From Strongylocentrotus droebachiensis (taxonomy: Eukaryota; Echinodermata; Echinoidea; Camarodonta; Strongylocentrotidae): a stretch of 64,000 nt of DNA. This document shows positions 37,001-52,200 of this stretch, piece after piece (positions within the stretch are counted from its first letter, which is position 1; every line of letters begins with the position of its first letter). Below the pieces are notes generated by a model that saw nothing but the letters and a program-made list of their open reading frames with translations, made no database searches and had not been told where the DNA came from. The stretch lies in the NCBI GenBank assembly GCA_035222895.1, contig JAVYIG010006602.1, positions 51,057 to 115,056 on the forward strand, read 5' to 3'. Made by a program: the position numbers and the translations under genes.

Positions 37001-40000
37001 GATTTCTCTATTTTTTCCAGATTTTTCTCTATTTTTCCCCACTTTTCTTACTCAAAAAGGGGGGAATGTTGTTACATGTAGATGCCATTTTTTTCTCCCC
37101 CGAATCCTCTTCTTTTTCTTTTTTTGCTCAAGGGGGGCGTGGTTGAGGGGAAAAGAAAAGAAATATATAAATATAATATAATAAATATTAATATCATGGA
37201 CTTGGATTCCTCTCTTCTGTCAAATCTTCTGTGTAAAGTTCATACAAAATGACTGTATTCCTAAATTTGCTTTGAGGGTTTCCTAGTTTTTGCTTTGAAA
37301 GGTTTCAGGTATGCATTATGCTCAAAGAAATTTAAGAAATTTTGTCTTCCTTATCAATTTTTCAAATTTAAATTTTGATGTTTTCGTTATGTTTTTGTTA
37401 TGATTTTGTATATACTTGTTAAGGGGTCATTTTCAATAAGCCAAATTAGGTGCTTTTCATGATCCTGCCACTATTATTCAAATGTATATGTTATTGATTT
37501 TTAAATTGTTTTTAAAGTGGAAATAAATTGAATTGAATTGAAAATATAAATACTCACAATTTCCCCCTTGTTTTCCCCAGGTCTTTGTTGGTAACAACGA
37601 CAGCAGCACGGTAGTCTACCAGTACCTGACCCACTTCATGTATGCTCAATACATCCGTCTTCTACCTCTGAACTGGACCAACGAGATGTCTCTTCGTCTT
37701 GAGGTTTACGGATGTTTCTTGGAAGGTAAGACTCATATTTTTCTCTCTCTTTGTTTTAAGATGTGATGAGAGTGAGTAAAATGAGAAGAAAAAAAAACAT
37801 TTTTAACAGTCCATCTTGCTGCCTGTACCTTTTTACCATTTGACTTATTCCTGTCCTGTTTACGCGTTTAGTTGATAATGATGAAAATAATGATACTGAC
37901 TTAAAAGTTATTTGATGCCGAATTTAGAGAGCAGGAATTTCCAACACTGCACATACATGTAAATATATATTTTTTCTATCTTCACTGGAAATGCTTTTCT
38001 CAATGGTTTTAATGATTCAATCAGGTTCTTCATCTTTTATTTTAAGATTGTAAAAATGTATCTTTTTTTTTCATCATATAGGTTTGTATCTTCTACAATG
38101 AGTTGTACAGTGTACACATAAAATTTGAATTGTTTTAATGAAATTATTCATTATTCAAATTAAAAAGACATACAAATTATACTTGTATGGTCTTGCATCT
38201 GTATAAATCTGATATCAATATATCAAAGTACCCTTTCATGATATACCATACACTTTAATAAGGAACATGAATCCAAAATGTTTCTTTATACATGTACATA
38301 GCAACAACATTTCAATTACCTGGAACTGATGACTTCTAAGAAAGTGTTTATCATAGGTATTTCTGAGATACCCATTTCCTTCACTGATTAAAGACATATT
38401 GTCTCAAGACACATTTTATTCAAAATTGCTTTTGATGATTAACTTACTCTGTTCACCTTGATGTATATTTCATATGTATTGTTATTTGTTGGTTTATTTG
38501 CACTTTTTTTTGTTGTTTAAAGGTAAAGACCAGTAATGGTCATGCGATTGCATTGTGAAAGAAACGTTGTGGAATCGATCAGAAAAGGTTGATCATCTAG
38601 CATCTAGCATCTGCAAGGTTCTGGAATCATCAAAATGATAAGAAATTTGGCCCATTCTTCGTAAAGTTACCAGCACTATACACAGAAAGATGTATACGGG
38701 ACTACCCTATATCTCTCACACGACCATGAGAGAAACAAATTTACCAAATATATGAATTAGTAGGCGGTTTCCCGGCAAATTTTTTATCATCATGTATTAG
38801 TCAAAACATATTCTTTCACATGATTGGTAATGAGAGCTTCCATTTCATTTTTTGAAATTGGGGCGTTACCAATACTGGTCTTTACCTTTAATGTGTAATT
38901 GTTTATCAGTCTATTTTGTTTTTTTATAGCGCTTAGAGACTTCGGTGGTAAGCGCTTTATAAGCAACGTTTTTATTATTATTATTATTACTCTCTGTTTC
39001 ACCCCTACAGACGAGAAACCTGAGGTTCTCGAGGTTATCAACTCCACCAAACTCCATTACGAGTACAACGGCACCATCCAGTGCTTATCCTTTGGTATGC
39101 CTCTCCCGAACATCACCTGGATCCGCGACGGTTACAGCTACGAAGGCAACGAGAACGCCACCATCGTCACGTACGCCCTGGACGAACACCACGTCATCTC
39201 CGAGATCCGCTTTCATCCGCTCTGGGACGACCGCGGCTATTACACGTGTGTCGCCAAGAATCAGCATGGCAGCGATCAAAAGTCATTCTACAATCACAAA
39301 GGTATCTTGACGATGTATTATAACCTATTTGGCAAAACAAAGTGTATACAACAGACTTACATAGAAGATTAAATCATACAAAACAAAGGATGAAAATCAT
39401 TAAAAAAAAATTATCGTAATTCCCATGAGCATTTACAAGTTGCCAGGAATGAGGCTCTCTCTCTCTCTAAGTGCCATATCGTTTGACTTTGGCGATCATG
39501 CTGTTCCACAACCCTCGGCTCCTAGCCTTCTGTATTAGTACCACTCCCAGTTCTTTCACTCCTCTCTCTCTTCCAACAATTTCTGCAGACTGTCCATCCA
39601 AAGTATCCTCCTTCTTCCCACAATTTTCCCTGTCAAAGCAAGATTCTCTAGGCCTTCTTTACGTGTAATGTGACCATTCAACTGCCTAATCAACTTCAAC
39701 TGCCTAATCAACATCTCACGTATCATTTTCCTTTGCACTCCAGCTCGTGTAAGAACTTCCTCATTACTAAATGGGGCAGGCAAACTAAATCACCGAAACC
39801 GTGAAGGTCCCCCATTCCAATCTTGATGATGTCTGTAACTTGTACTATGCAGGCGATTGCTGAAGATCTGTCCACTATGTTGTACAATGTACAGCCTACA
39901 TGTATTTTGATACTGATTGACAATAATGTCAAACAGCATGCATGAAATGTAGGAATAGAATAAAAGTATACATAACACTACACATCAGACTTTTGCTGTA

Positions 40001-43000
40001 TTTCATGCATTTTAATCTTCTTGTGCCATTTTTGTACTCGAAATGTATTTTTTCTGTTATTCCCCGAAATAACCGCATGATAACATTAGAGGATAGAAAA
40101 TGTTCAATTACACAAAAAATAATATACTGCACATATAGGATATTAATTTTTGTTTTTTCTTTTATCATTGCAATTTCTTTATGTTTCTTTTTTTTTGAAT
40201 AAAATATACTTGGTACTTAGAAAGTAAATGTGTACTCATGAACCATTTTGCTGACATTTTCACATCTTTTAAGCCATTGGCCACAAGAACCGAGTGGTCC
40301 CTGAGTTAAGTCTATGGAATTGTCAACATTTAGTAGTACACAGGTTAATCATTTATGAGAGACTGCATACTTGTAATAAACATATACATTTAACTTTTTT
40401 TTAGAGAATTCAAACATGTAATCTTGGAATTCTTAATGTTTCTCCTATCCCACTAGGTACGCCAACTAACGAGGGAGGCAAGATAAGATGTGATGATGAG
40501 GATCTCGATCTGCATTGCCCTGTAGGAGAATACATCCAGATCACAGGAGCATTCTACGGCAGGATGCACAACGAGAAGTGCATCATATACGACGATCACT
40601 ATCCTACAGGTCAGTAGAAACCTGTGTATAAAGACCAATCAAGTGGTCTGTATGAGCAGGTGGTCTTTATGTACAGGTTTCTGTAATAAATGTTCCTATG
40701 AGAAACAAAATTTAAGGGAAACAAAAGTTGTGGTCTTTATTGACAGGTAGTCATTTATAAAGTAGGTTTGACTGTACTTATTTTGTCGACAAAAACCTTT
40801 AGAGTACATGCATCTCTGGATGACTACCTCCTGTAGTATTGGCCTCAGACAACTACCGTTAGCATAGCAGCCAACCATTCCCATTTGTTAGCCTTCAAAC
40901 CAAAGTTATGAACCCTAGATTCTTCTCTTTGAAATAAAAAATTTCTGTATAAAAATATACGAAATAGAGAGTATCCCTATTTTGCCTTGAGAGACTCCCA
41001 ACTCTTGCTTTGAAAGGTGGGTAGGTGTGCCTTAGGACAATCATCCCCACACAACAACTGCACAAGGAAAAATATCCCCTTATGACATTTACATCCCCTT
41101 CCCTCTATCTTGAGAACTTTCTATCATGGATCATATATGTATATGTACAATAATAATATTTTACCTTCTAATTTTGATAATATGTTCAAAATAACAAAGG
41201 ATGTTCATCCACATTACACAAGACATGCTAATGATTTATATATTCCATTGTTAAAATACCATACTTCACATAAATCAGTAAAATATTCTGGAGTGATTAC
41301 TTGGAATGCAATACATGTACCTACCTGCAGTGCCCATCTCTTGCATCATTCAAATGAAAATATAACATCTAATGAAGTAATTAATCATGTTTAATTAGCC
41401 TGTACACATTTGTTCATGTACAGTACTACCCACTCTTTCTTTTCTCTTTACCTTGTATAATTATCTTCGGTAATTGGAGCCCAGCCTTTAAAAGACCAAT
41501 GGCCTTCTACTGGCTCCCCCATATTTTGTTTATTGTTTATATATTTTCTTAAATGTATAATATCTTGTTGAATGTATTTTTTACGAGAATTGGAAATAAA
41601 ATGAATGAATGAATGAATGAATGACACCTTGTTATGAATGTTTATGATGATATCCGTTTCTCTTTCCAACTGCATTTAGATTGTGAGTATGATCCCGACA
41701 CGGTCCTGTATCGCATGCAGCGCCAGTGTGATAAGAAAGAGCACTGCGTCATACACACCAGCGAGGCCATGTTTGGAGCCGTAGGGGACAATTATACACT
41801 GTGTGATGGCTTCACTAAGTATATCAACATGACTTATGAATGCATTGGTAAGTCCACTGCCTTCCTCTCACCCATACCTGTAGCTTTATGATAAATTTGA
41901 AGGAGAAGTCCACTTTGATATAATTTTGATATTGTGAAATCTTAACAGATGAGAAACGGATCAGTGAGTGAATCAGGAGAGCTGAGTCCCTTAAAATACG
42001 CATCTGGAAGGCAAAATGCATACTGTAATAGTTTATGATGTTTGTTAATCGAATTGTCTTTTTTGACATATCTGAATGAGAGTTTAGGTAAATTTAAGCC
42101 TCATTGACATGGTATTTGCATTTACCAGCAAAAATCGTGACAATGTAGTTCCACCTCTATGTGATAACATTATGATGCCACTACATTTTGCTAACCTACC
42201 TGTACCTCAATGGACTAATAATTATATTGTATGAGACACATCTCACGGAATCAACGGATTTATAATCATTTTAACCATGTTTAGGTACAACATAATACAG
42301 TCTGCCAATCACGTCTGAGGAAGATGTCTGAACTCTAGACATTTCTTTTTTTGGATGTGATAACAGAACTCTAAAATCATAATACATTGTCTTTCTCCCT
42401 GTTTGTCTGTAGGCTACGATTGGACTGAGTGGTATAACACAGACACTCCTGCAGATGGTTTAGAAGATGAATCGCATTACAGTATTTACAAGGTAATTTA
42501 TATTTCACAAAATAATAATAATGATAATATTCTGCGTTTATATAGCGCTTGATACATGTACATCGTCTCTAAGTGCTTTACAGATATATTATTACCCCAG
42601 ACGTTAGATTCAACTTGCCAGCACACAATGTATGTACATTCTCCACTTCCTGGGAGCATTCCAGCCCGGCACCATTTTACAGACGCTTGTTTTTCTCTAA
42701 CCATTGAGTTTTGACGAAATATAGCACATTGCAGTTGGCGGGTCATAGATAAATGTTTAGGAATATACATAATGTCAAACTTACACTTTAGTTAACAACT
42801 AATTTGTTTATGTTTTTTGTTTCTACTTCCAGATGAGCTCTACCCTATGTGCTGATCCTCAGGACGTGGAATGTCGTCAGGCCAGCGACGGTCAGTCCCA
42901 CTATGCTCTCGGACAAGTCCTACAACGCCCTTGCTCCCTCAACAACGAGGGCGGGCTGCTGTGCAACGATAATGACCAGAGTAGCGGGACGTGTAAGGAC

Positions 43001-43800
43001 TACGAAGTTAGGTTTCTGTGTCCTGGAGGTGAGTGTTTTTTATTGACTCATTTTGACCGTGTACTATTAATGTCCCTTGGTATTACTTTACATTTGCCAC
43101 TCTCCACCCAGGTGAAATGGGTATCTAGAGGCATATCTTGCATGCTTCAGTGCCTTATCATGGAACCTTGGCCAAAGTGTAATAACAACCGATGCTTTGT
43201 ATCCTTGGAAGAGCTGCACATTATAAGTATGACTATTATTATTGTCATTATCATCATGACGATCCTTGTTGTTTTCATTGTTGTTTTCAATACCATACCC
43301 CCAAGAAAGATTACTGAGTCAGAGTCCTTTTTCAGGACTCCTCAACCCTCTCTCTCTCTCTCACATGGTGCACCCGCAAATCTACTGTATGTATGTGTGT
43401 GTTTTGAATGTCATTGCTACATGTATGTCTGTACAAGAACATTGTGATGGAGATGTTAACGTGTAAATATACCTCAAATGGAAATAGAAAATCTCTCATT
43501 TGTGTAAGCGATCGTTCTTGTAACCCTGATTACACAGCACAGTCATCCTGTGTGATTACTGTACATGTGTGTCATTTCCATGTGGTTTAGTGGTTATTTT
43601 ACCTGACTGCTAAAAAAGCATAAATGCTTGTTAGTAAGCAACCGAGGACCGACGGCTTTAGGTCCTCTCCAAGGGACCATGTGCATGTGGAGTTACATGT
43701 AATTTTAATTCGATTGTATGATATTATTAATCAAATCTTGCTCTCTCTCTCTCTCTTACTATTTCACTCTTTCTCTCTTGCTCTTATTTTTTCTTGCTTG

Positions 43801-43832
<32 letters not shown>

Positions 43833-46197
43833 TTCTCTCTCAATCTATCTTTCTCCCTCTTCCTCTTTTGCTCTCTCAATCTGTCTCTCTCTCTCACTCT
43901 CTATCTCTACCCCCCCCCCCCCCACCCTCCTCTCTTTCTCTCTCTATCCCTCCCCCTCTCTCTCTCTCTCCCCCCTCCTTTCCTCTCTCTCTCTCTCCCC
44001 CCCTCCTCTCTCTCTCTCTCTCATGCAATCCATCCATCATTCTACATGCAGAGGAGCTGGGTATCTGGGGCCATGAGAAGGCCTTGGAGTGTGACGATGA
44101 GAACCTAGCGATCGCCTGCCAGGCAGACTATTCCATCAAGATCCACAAAGCATTCTATGGCAGAAAGGAAGAAGGTAGGTGTTCTTGGTGAATTGCTGTT
44201 TGGTCTACAACCAGTTCGTCTACTACCCAATTGGTTTGTTCCCATTTGGTCTACTATCTACATGATTGGATGTATAGTATTATTTATGATTAAATGATTA
44301 TTAGACCATATGGGAATTAGATCGACTGGAAACTTAACTATAGACCAAATGGGTAGAAAACTTATTTGATATTAGACCAATAGGAAATTAGACGAAATGA
44401 ATATTTAAATAGCCTAAATGGTCATTAGACCAAATGATAAGTAGACAAAAATGATAATTAGACCATGTGGATAGTAGACGGGCTGGGTGTAGACCATACG
44501 GGAAGAAGAACTGGTTAAAGACCAAACGACATTTCACTCTGATGACTACATTAAGTTAGGAATCTGACTAGTCTACAAAATCGACTGCAGAGCAATGTTG
44601 CCAGTGTTGTCAAGTCATTTGTAATTTAGCTTTTAATGACTGATATAATTTTAAGTTCTCAATTCCCTGTTTTCAAATATAGTTTATATATATATATATT
44701 ATGTATAAACTTAACTTTAACTTTAACTTAACTTTCCTTAATTATATAATATTGACTGGCCTTGAGGGAGATACCACATATGTTGCCCTCACAAGACCCA
44801 TATTGCCCTCGTCTTTGACTCGGGGAAATATAAGGTCTAGTTTGTTTTATTCTGATAACTGTCATTTTTATTTGTTTTATAATCTTTTTATCATTAAACC
44901 AGATCAATTCAATTCATTGTATCCATGTGTATTTTTGAAACACATACACTCTACAGTATCGACTGGAGTACTCTGCCATTTTCTGATTTCAGACTAACCT
45001 CTTTCATTCTGGTTCCATACCAGGTCTCTGCTCGGTTGGGACCAACTACACCTATTCCTTGGACTGTGAATTGGACCAGGAACAGGTCCTAAAGATGGTC
45101 CAGAAGAACTGTGACAACAAGCAGACCTGTCGCCTCAACGTGGAGTTTGCCACCGTCCTTTCAGACCCCTGTCCAGAGCAGCCTAAGTACCTGGACGTGA
45201 GGTTCAGCTGTGAAAGATACAGTGAGTTAAACGCTTTGTATGTCGATACAGGTGTCTGTTGTTTTGGAATTCTACTGTCTCCCCTCTTTCTCTCTATCTT
45301 TTCTCTCTCTATTGCAAGTTATTCTCTCTCTTCATTATATTTCATATATACTATAGGCTGTTAGTTTAGTTTAGATTAGTTTAGTTTAGTTTAATTGATA
45401 ATCGTTTAGTTTAATCGAGGGCTGCAAGCATTTCAAGCTTCATGCTTATGCTGTATATGCTTTTGATTACAGCATAAGCATTTATGACACCAATTAAAAG
45501 GATCAGAAAGTGCCCAAATCCATTAACACTGTTTTTGATTAATCAAGAAAAAGTGCATTGAACAGTTTAAGACACTTGATGTTTTCATTAGTTACAAGGA
45601 TATTTTATTACATGAACATACATTACTTCATTAATCATAAGATGAACACATTCTATCTATTAAACTTATAGGTCCGAATTCACAAAGCAAGGTTTGAGCT
45701 CAGACCAAGGTTTGAGCTCAAACCTCCTTTTGTTTCGCCAAACCTCCTTTTGTTCTTTACAAACCAGGTTTGTAAAAAACACGTAAAACGCGTCATATTA
45801 CGTACATAAACCAAGGTTTGAGCTCAAACCTCCTTTGTGAATTCGGGCCATAAAGTTACAGGTACACCCTGTACATGTACATGTACATGTATTGATTTAT
45901 TTCTGAAGAGCTCCAACACTATTTTGGTGGAGTTGTGCCTTTTCTCCTCTCATGATTATTATGTGTTTGTATATTAGGGTACTACATGTATGATTGAAGA
46001 AGGTCTACAGGATTTATTTATGTAGTTCACCATTTCATTTCCAAATTTGTGTATGATTTTTTTTAATGTACAGGTATATTGATAGTGTTTTTAAATCTAG
46101 AATGAAATAGATAAATAAACATGAATATGAATGCAGTATAAAATGTACACTTAATGACCTTTAATAACAACTTCACTTCTTCATCTCCTCTCTCTCT

Positions 46198-46233
<36 letters not shown>

Positions 46234-49200
46234 CTCTTTCTCTTATAGGGAGTGACTTTGCCCGAGGGAAGGCAGCCAACATGAGCAGCATCTCGTCATC
46301 TGTTGAGGTCGTCAACGCCACCACAGACTACATCCTAGAGGTCGACTGTTCGGAGGGTTGGTGCACGCAGTCCGCTGATGAGTACGAACCCTGGTGGGTC
46401 GTCGACCTCCAGGGGACCTATGACATCAATGTCGTCACTGTTTACACCTGTGATGATGCCAGCTCTGCATGTAAGTTATGTTTTATATATATATGTATAT
46501 ATAGAGAGAGAGAGAGAGAGAGTTTCGTTGACGATCAGTCATGCACAAAGAAGACGAAAGACCTAATGCATGGCTGATCGTCAACGAATCGGTCTTTTGT
46601 CAACTCTGTTTGTTGCTACGGCAGGCATCCGGTGAAAACGAACAGAATTTTTTTATTCCTGGCTCATTTTTCCTGATTGAGGTGTCATATGAACGGGCAG
46701 AAAATGAACTTTCTAGAAATGTAATTTTCTCTTTGAAATTCAGATACTGCCCCCAAATGACTTTTTGGAACCCTCTCTCCAAATTCTTTTTAATCACTCA
46801 TGCGTGAAATATGCATCATATGAGCTGCATCAAATGAAAGAGGAGGACCTAAGCTTTACAAGTATGTGTCATGTATTCATTATAATTGTGATTAAGTTAT
46901 CATAAAACATTAATAATTCTGTTTTTTTTTTTTCTGGGACGCACTGTTTATATGTTGTTGGAAATGTGAGCTCAATTCTGAATCATGTTTAACATGATTC
47001 AGAATTGATATAATATAGTGATTGGGTTCTGAATGCCACTATAAATCCCCTATAAAGCATGCTGTCATTTTTTAGAAATACATTTTCCACCCCGTTTATT
47101 CTTGATAAGATGACAACCCAGCCTCCAACATACATGTAAAAGCTTTTGAATTGTTATTTTCTTTTTTTAATTCTTTCTGGGAACAAGCTTCATACAGCTT
47201 CCAAACTGTATGTCAGAAAAGCAAGTTAAACTTTGCTTTCCCAGTCATTTGGAAACCTTGATATTACAGTATATGCTTGTTGTGTACATTTATGCAGTAA
47301 AAAATATTTCCTTTCTTTTCCTCTTCAGCCACTCTGGACAATTTCCAGGTCCGTATCGGCAACAGTTCCGACATCAACTTCAACGAGGATTGCGGCGACA
47401 CCGTGTCTTCCGCCCGAGCTGGACCGAACGCTGTGTTCTGCAATCACACCATGAGAGGGCGGTATATCAGTATTCAGCTCGTTGGAAGAACAGACGCCAT
47501 ACAGATATGTGAAGTTACAATCCAGCACTGTAAGAGACTCTTTTTTAATTTTACATATTGGATTCTTTAGCATTAGGTTTTTTGTAAATTGAGATCAAAG
47601 AACTGCAGGTTTAGAAAGCAAATTTGCATGATGATGATGAATATGAATAATTTGGGAAAGTTTGGGTGTGTGTTTTTTTGCTTTTTGTTCAAGTAAGCAA
47701 ATGTATTAGTTTGTGATTTTTTTCTTCTCCATTATTTGAATTTCGGGATAGAACCACCGGAACATGGTAAAGTGTCTTTCTATTTTTGTCATAGGCCATC
47801 GTTGTTATGATGGTTGGAAATCTAGACCATAAAAGGGTTGATCATATTATGTCCCCAAAATGTAATAGTTTATTGTAATAGTAAAATGTTTGAACCGAGC
47901 AGAACTAGCCTTTTCCTTTTGAATGCAGACTTAGGCATAACGAAGATGCTATGTGTATTCACTTACAATGTATAGCTCTGTGTTATAAGACACAATAAGG
48001 TGAAGTGCATAACGCTTACGTCATCATTTTAAAAAAACACCACAGTTTTGCCTTACATATCTTAAATACAAGGCTTAAATAAAATGTGACAGAATAGGTT
48101 ACCTTCACATCCTTGTCATACAGCTCTGATTTTTTTATATAATTTTTTGTTGTTCTTCTTTTCATGACAGTGGGACCTTTCCCAATAAAAGCCATGGCCT
48201 GTGACGATCAGCTCCTGGAGCTTTCATGTGCAGTCAATGAGATTGGCTACCTCAAGATTGAGAACGTCTTCTATGGCCGCAGAGAAGATGGGAAACACTG
48301 CCCTCACAGGTTGGTTTCAATATTTGTTGATGTGTCAGAGATGAGATGTATTGATATTATATTCATATTTTATTTCAATATAGCATGTATAAAATGAGTG
48401 GGGTATTTGGTGATTGTTGTACCTGCTGATTGAGATGTTGTTAAGTCCAATAAATGTACAGTGTATAGGCCTTCTTTTATTTTAAGTTTGAAATTTATAT
48501 ATCTCAAATTTTGAAGCATGGTGTGTTGAATTCTGATAAACATTTGTTTTGAAGGCTGCAAGTGTTTCCAGTATGGAAAAAAAAAAAAAAGAGCTCCTGT
48601 ACGCAAGAAATCTTGATTTGTTTAATCTGTCCGATAAAATGAGCCTTACAAAGTAGGTTGATTTAAATGCGAAGTCCATTCTGATTTTTTAGTTGGTTTT
48701 AAACCTTCACCGTGGACTAATATATATAAGCGTACAATCGTAAGCGTATTATTGGCCATTGGACATGAGGACATGCCCATACTACACATAATGGTTTAAA
48801 CCATGGATTAAGATTTTTAAGAATTTGGGCCAATGTGGGCATGGAGCTCTTGGGGAAGGGAATCTTTACCAGATTACAGAGAAATAAAGTTTAAATGATG
48901 AAAGGGACAGATTGGTAATAATGAAGACCATGGCAGTGTTGCCTTACCATACTAAATCCTTCCCATACTTTAATCCATGTAGAGTTATAAATGTAAAACA
49001 TATATTTTCACTATCTCCTGCCACAGATGGTCGAATCACACGTACGATACAAACTGCGCTGCTGACGCCGCCACACTTGTCAATCTGGTGAAGGAGAAGT
49101 GTGAGAACGAACGACAGTGCAGCGTGGACGTGACCTCTGACATCCTCGACTCGCTGTCAGCAGATCCATGTCAGGGAGAGCTCAAGTACCTGGAGGTGGA

Positions 49201-52200
49201 ATACACATGTCACAAATTCCTAGAAGGTACGAGTTCAGATTCTTGAATTATAGATAGATAGATGATGTTCATGATAGTAACCAAAAAGATGATTGGTACT
49301 ACAAAATAGTAGAATAGTATAGATATATTGACTGCTATGAGAGGCATAGCTGTTTCTATAGGCTCAAGGGGACGTTTCATCCTGCTATGACCCCGAGGCG
49401 TGGCGCGCCAAGGGGTAATTGCAGGATGTAGCGTCCCCGAGAGCCAGTATAGAAACAGTCACCGTTTACATCCTCGACTCGCTGTCGGCCGATCCATGCC
49501 AGGGAGAGCTCAAGTACCTGGAGGTGGAATACACATGTCACAAATTCCTAGAAGGTACAGATTCAGATTCTTGAATTTAGGGATGGATAGATGGTGTTCT
49601 CTCTCTCTCTCTCTCTCTCAGTTCCCTATCGATTGACTTTGGCGATCATGCTGTTCCACACCCCTCGGCTCCTAGCCTTCTGTATTAGTACCACTCCCAG
49701 CTCTTTCACTCCTCTCTCTTGTAACAATTTCTGCAGACTGTCCATCTAAAGTATCCTTCTTCTTCCCCTATACTCCTCCTTCTAAAAAATTTCCCTGTCA
49801 AAGCATGATTCTCTAGCCCTTCTTTACGTGTCATGTGACCCACAAACTTCATGATGTTCATAATAGAGAAAACTTGTAGTTTAAGCTTTTTCCAACATTA
49901 AGATATAGTTGGCAAGCTTTTGTCCACTCCTGTGGAAGTTCTCAAGTGAAGTGATTATTCTCACAGGAAGTCCACTATCAATAAACTGAACTGAACTGAA
50001 CTGAACTGAGATTTTCATCTTTTACTCGTCAGAGTAAACTGCAAGACAGAACAGTTTGATGATTGAAAGACAAAAAGCTTCAGTATGTCTCCATCCAGGT
50101 CAATCGAGAGTCAGTTTATAGGCAAAAAAAGATAGAGAGCTGACAGTACATAACCACAAGACCAACTTGCAGAGGAGGCGCGATGACCCAGTGGTAGAGC
50201 GGTGGTCTCGTAACCGGGAGGTCCATGGTTCGAAACTAAGTCAATGTGCTAGAGCTCATTAACAAGTCCTTTGGAGAGGACTTAAAGCCACAAGCATATA
50301 ATGCTTTCTTAGCAATCAGGTTAAACAATCATCAACCATCAACTACCATCTTGCAGTGCGGCGGAATGGGTTGCACAGATGAAGACCTGGCCCCTGTAAA
50401 TGAGACGGCTATCGCAGCCATCGGGCGATGGAAGAACTTAATTTAATTTAATTTGATTTAATTTAAGAAATTTACATTAATCTTGATCTAGGCGGCCGTC
50501 AGATGGTAAAACGGTCTATCTCGAAAATCGCTGTTCTGAGAAAAATGACTGAAGTTTAGAGGTTTGAGCTTTTTTAGGAGATGGGTATAATCCATTTTTA
50601 GCAATGGGACAAGAAGAAGCATATTAAACACTGATAACTGAAGAATTTTGTGCTTATTTGGGGTTTTAATTATAAAATAAATGAGATTTTTGTGCAGATA
50701 GACTGTTTAACCACAGCACATGAATACACTCCCACTACACATCATAAAATGGTAAAATGGTCTATCTTCTAGATAGACCATAAACACTATTGCCATACTA
50801 CTAACTCGAAGATCGACCATTTTACCATCTGACAGCGATGATTAGAAAATCTCAGTTAAGAAGGTAAAAAGGTTTATGTAAAAGCTCGTTTTACCCCCAA
50901 ACGATATTACCGGCAATGGGCTCAAAGATAGACCGTTTTACCATCAAATCTGAAGGAAAAATAAAAAAAAGTACCAAGATAGCAGAAATTATCTCTAAAA
51001 AAAGACATGATGGGATTTTCTCGATAGCAACGTTAGAAAGAGCGCCCTCACATTACCCGGAAAGTGAATTTACCTCAAAAATTCAATTTTTCGAGTTAGA
51101 CCGTTTTACCATCTGACGGCCGTAGGTGACACGAACAAACGTACGTACTACCATCAACCATCCCTCTAATTGACATGTTGATATTATATCTCTCTATCCA
51201 GGAAACAACACCCTGTCGTCCACATACGCAGTGTGCAGAGAGGAAGATCTTCAGATTGCCTGCTACGGCAGTAACCGCTTCATTGAGATCACCAGTGCCT
51301 CTTACAAACCTGTCACCGCTGCCTCTCCATCGTGGTGCACTGAATCACCCTCTGATAACAGTGAGTCAATTTGTTTCAACCTTTTAGCGATAATTTGCTC
51401 ATCTTCTGTTGTTTGGGTCAATAACTTTATAAAAAGAGTCACAAAAAATAGTCCAGATGCTCGAGAAGAAAGATATATTTTCTACACAATTTTTTTTTTT
51501 TTTTTTAAATTACAGGTTGATGTTTGACGATTTAAACATTAATAAAATAAGGGATGAAATCCTTTAATTGGCAATGTTGTGAAAAGTTCTCAATCACTGC
51601 TTTTCATTAAAATTTGTTGACATTGTTTCTGACATTGGATATGCTCTCTATGAATGTGAACTGAATCTCACTCTGACAACAAATGAAGTCAACCATTTGA
51701 CAGTCAAATATGGTGGACTCCACAAGATTTTATAGAAAACAAATTCCTCACACTCGCATGTAGGAAGCATGACAGAGTATAAGACGGTACATCTTTTATT
51801 TTATTTTCCTCCGTACAGCGGTAGCCTGCTCTAGCCAGGACGTCAAGGGTGTCGTAGGTGCCAACTGTGACAACAAGGTGACCTGCACTGTGCGTGCTGA
51901 TGACTACTTCCTAGGAGCCACGCCCTGCACCACCCACAAGATGCAACTTGAAGTTACATTCGATTGCAAAGGTAAGTACATGGACAGGTTTATTGTTGTT
52001 TGGTCTACAACTAGTTTGTCTACTTCCCAATTGGTCTATTCCTATATGGTCTACACCCAGTCCATCTACTATTCACATGGTCTATTATTTATTTTTTCTA
52101 CTGACATGGATCATTTGGTCTAAACTCTATAATCTCCAATAAGTTAACTTCCCACTTGGTCTATTGCTCATTTATCTTTAATTTCCAGCATGAGAGCCTA

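Noticed and set aside
36659-37181. Open frames on both strands in a T/C-rich intron
   Set aside because: Low-complexity Lys/Phe-rich translations with no domain similarity.
43624-44191. Long plus-strand frames of Ser/Leu/Pro
   Set aside because: Translations of the CT tract; only the last ~120 nt (exon 38) are coding, in one defined frame.
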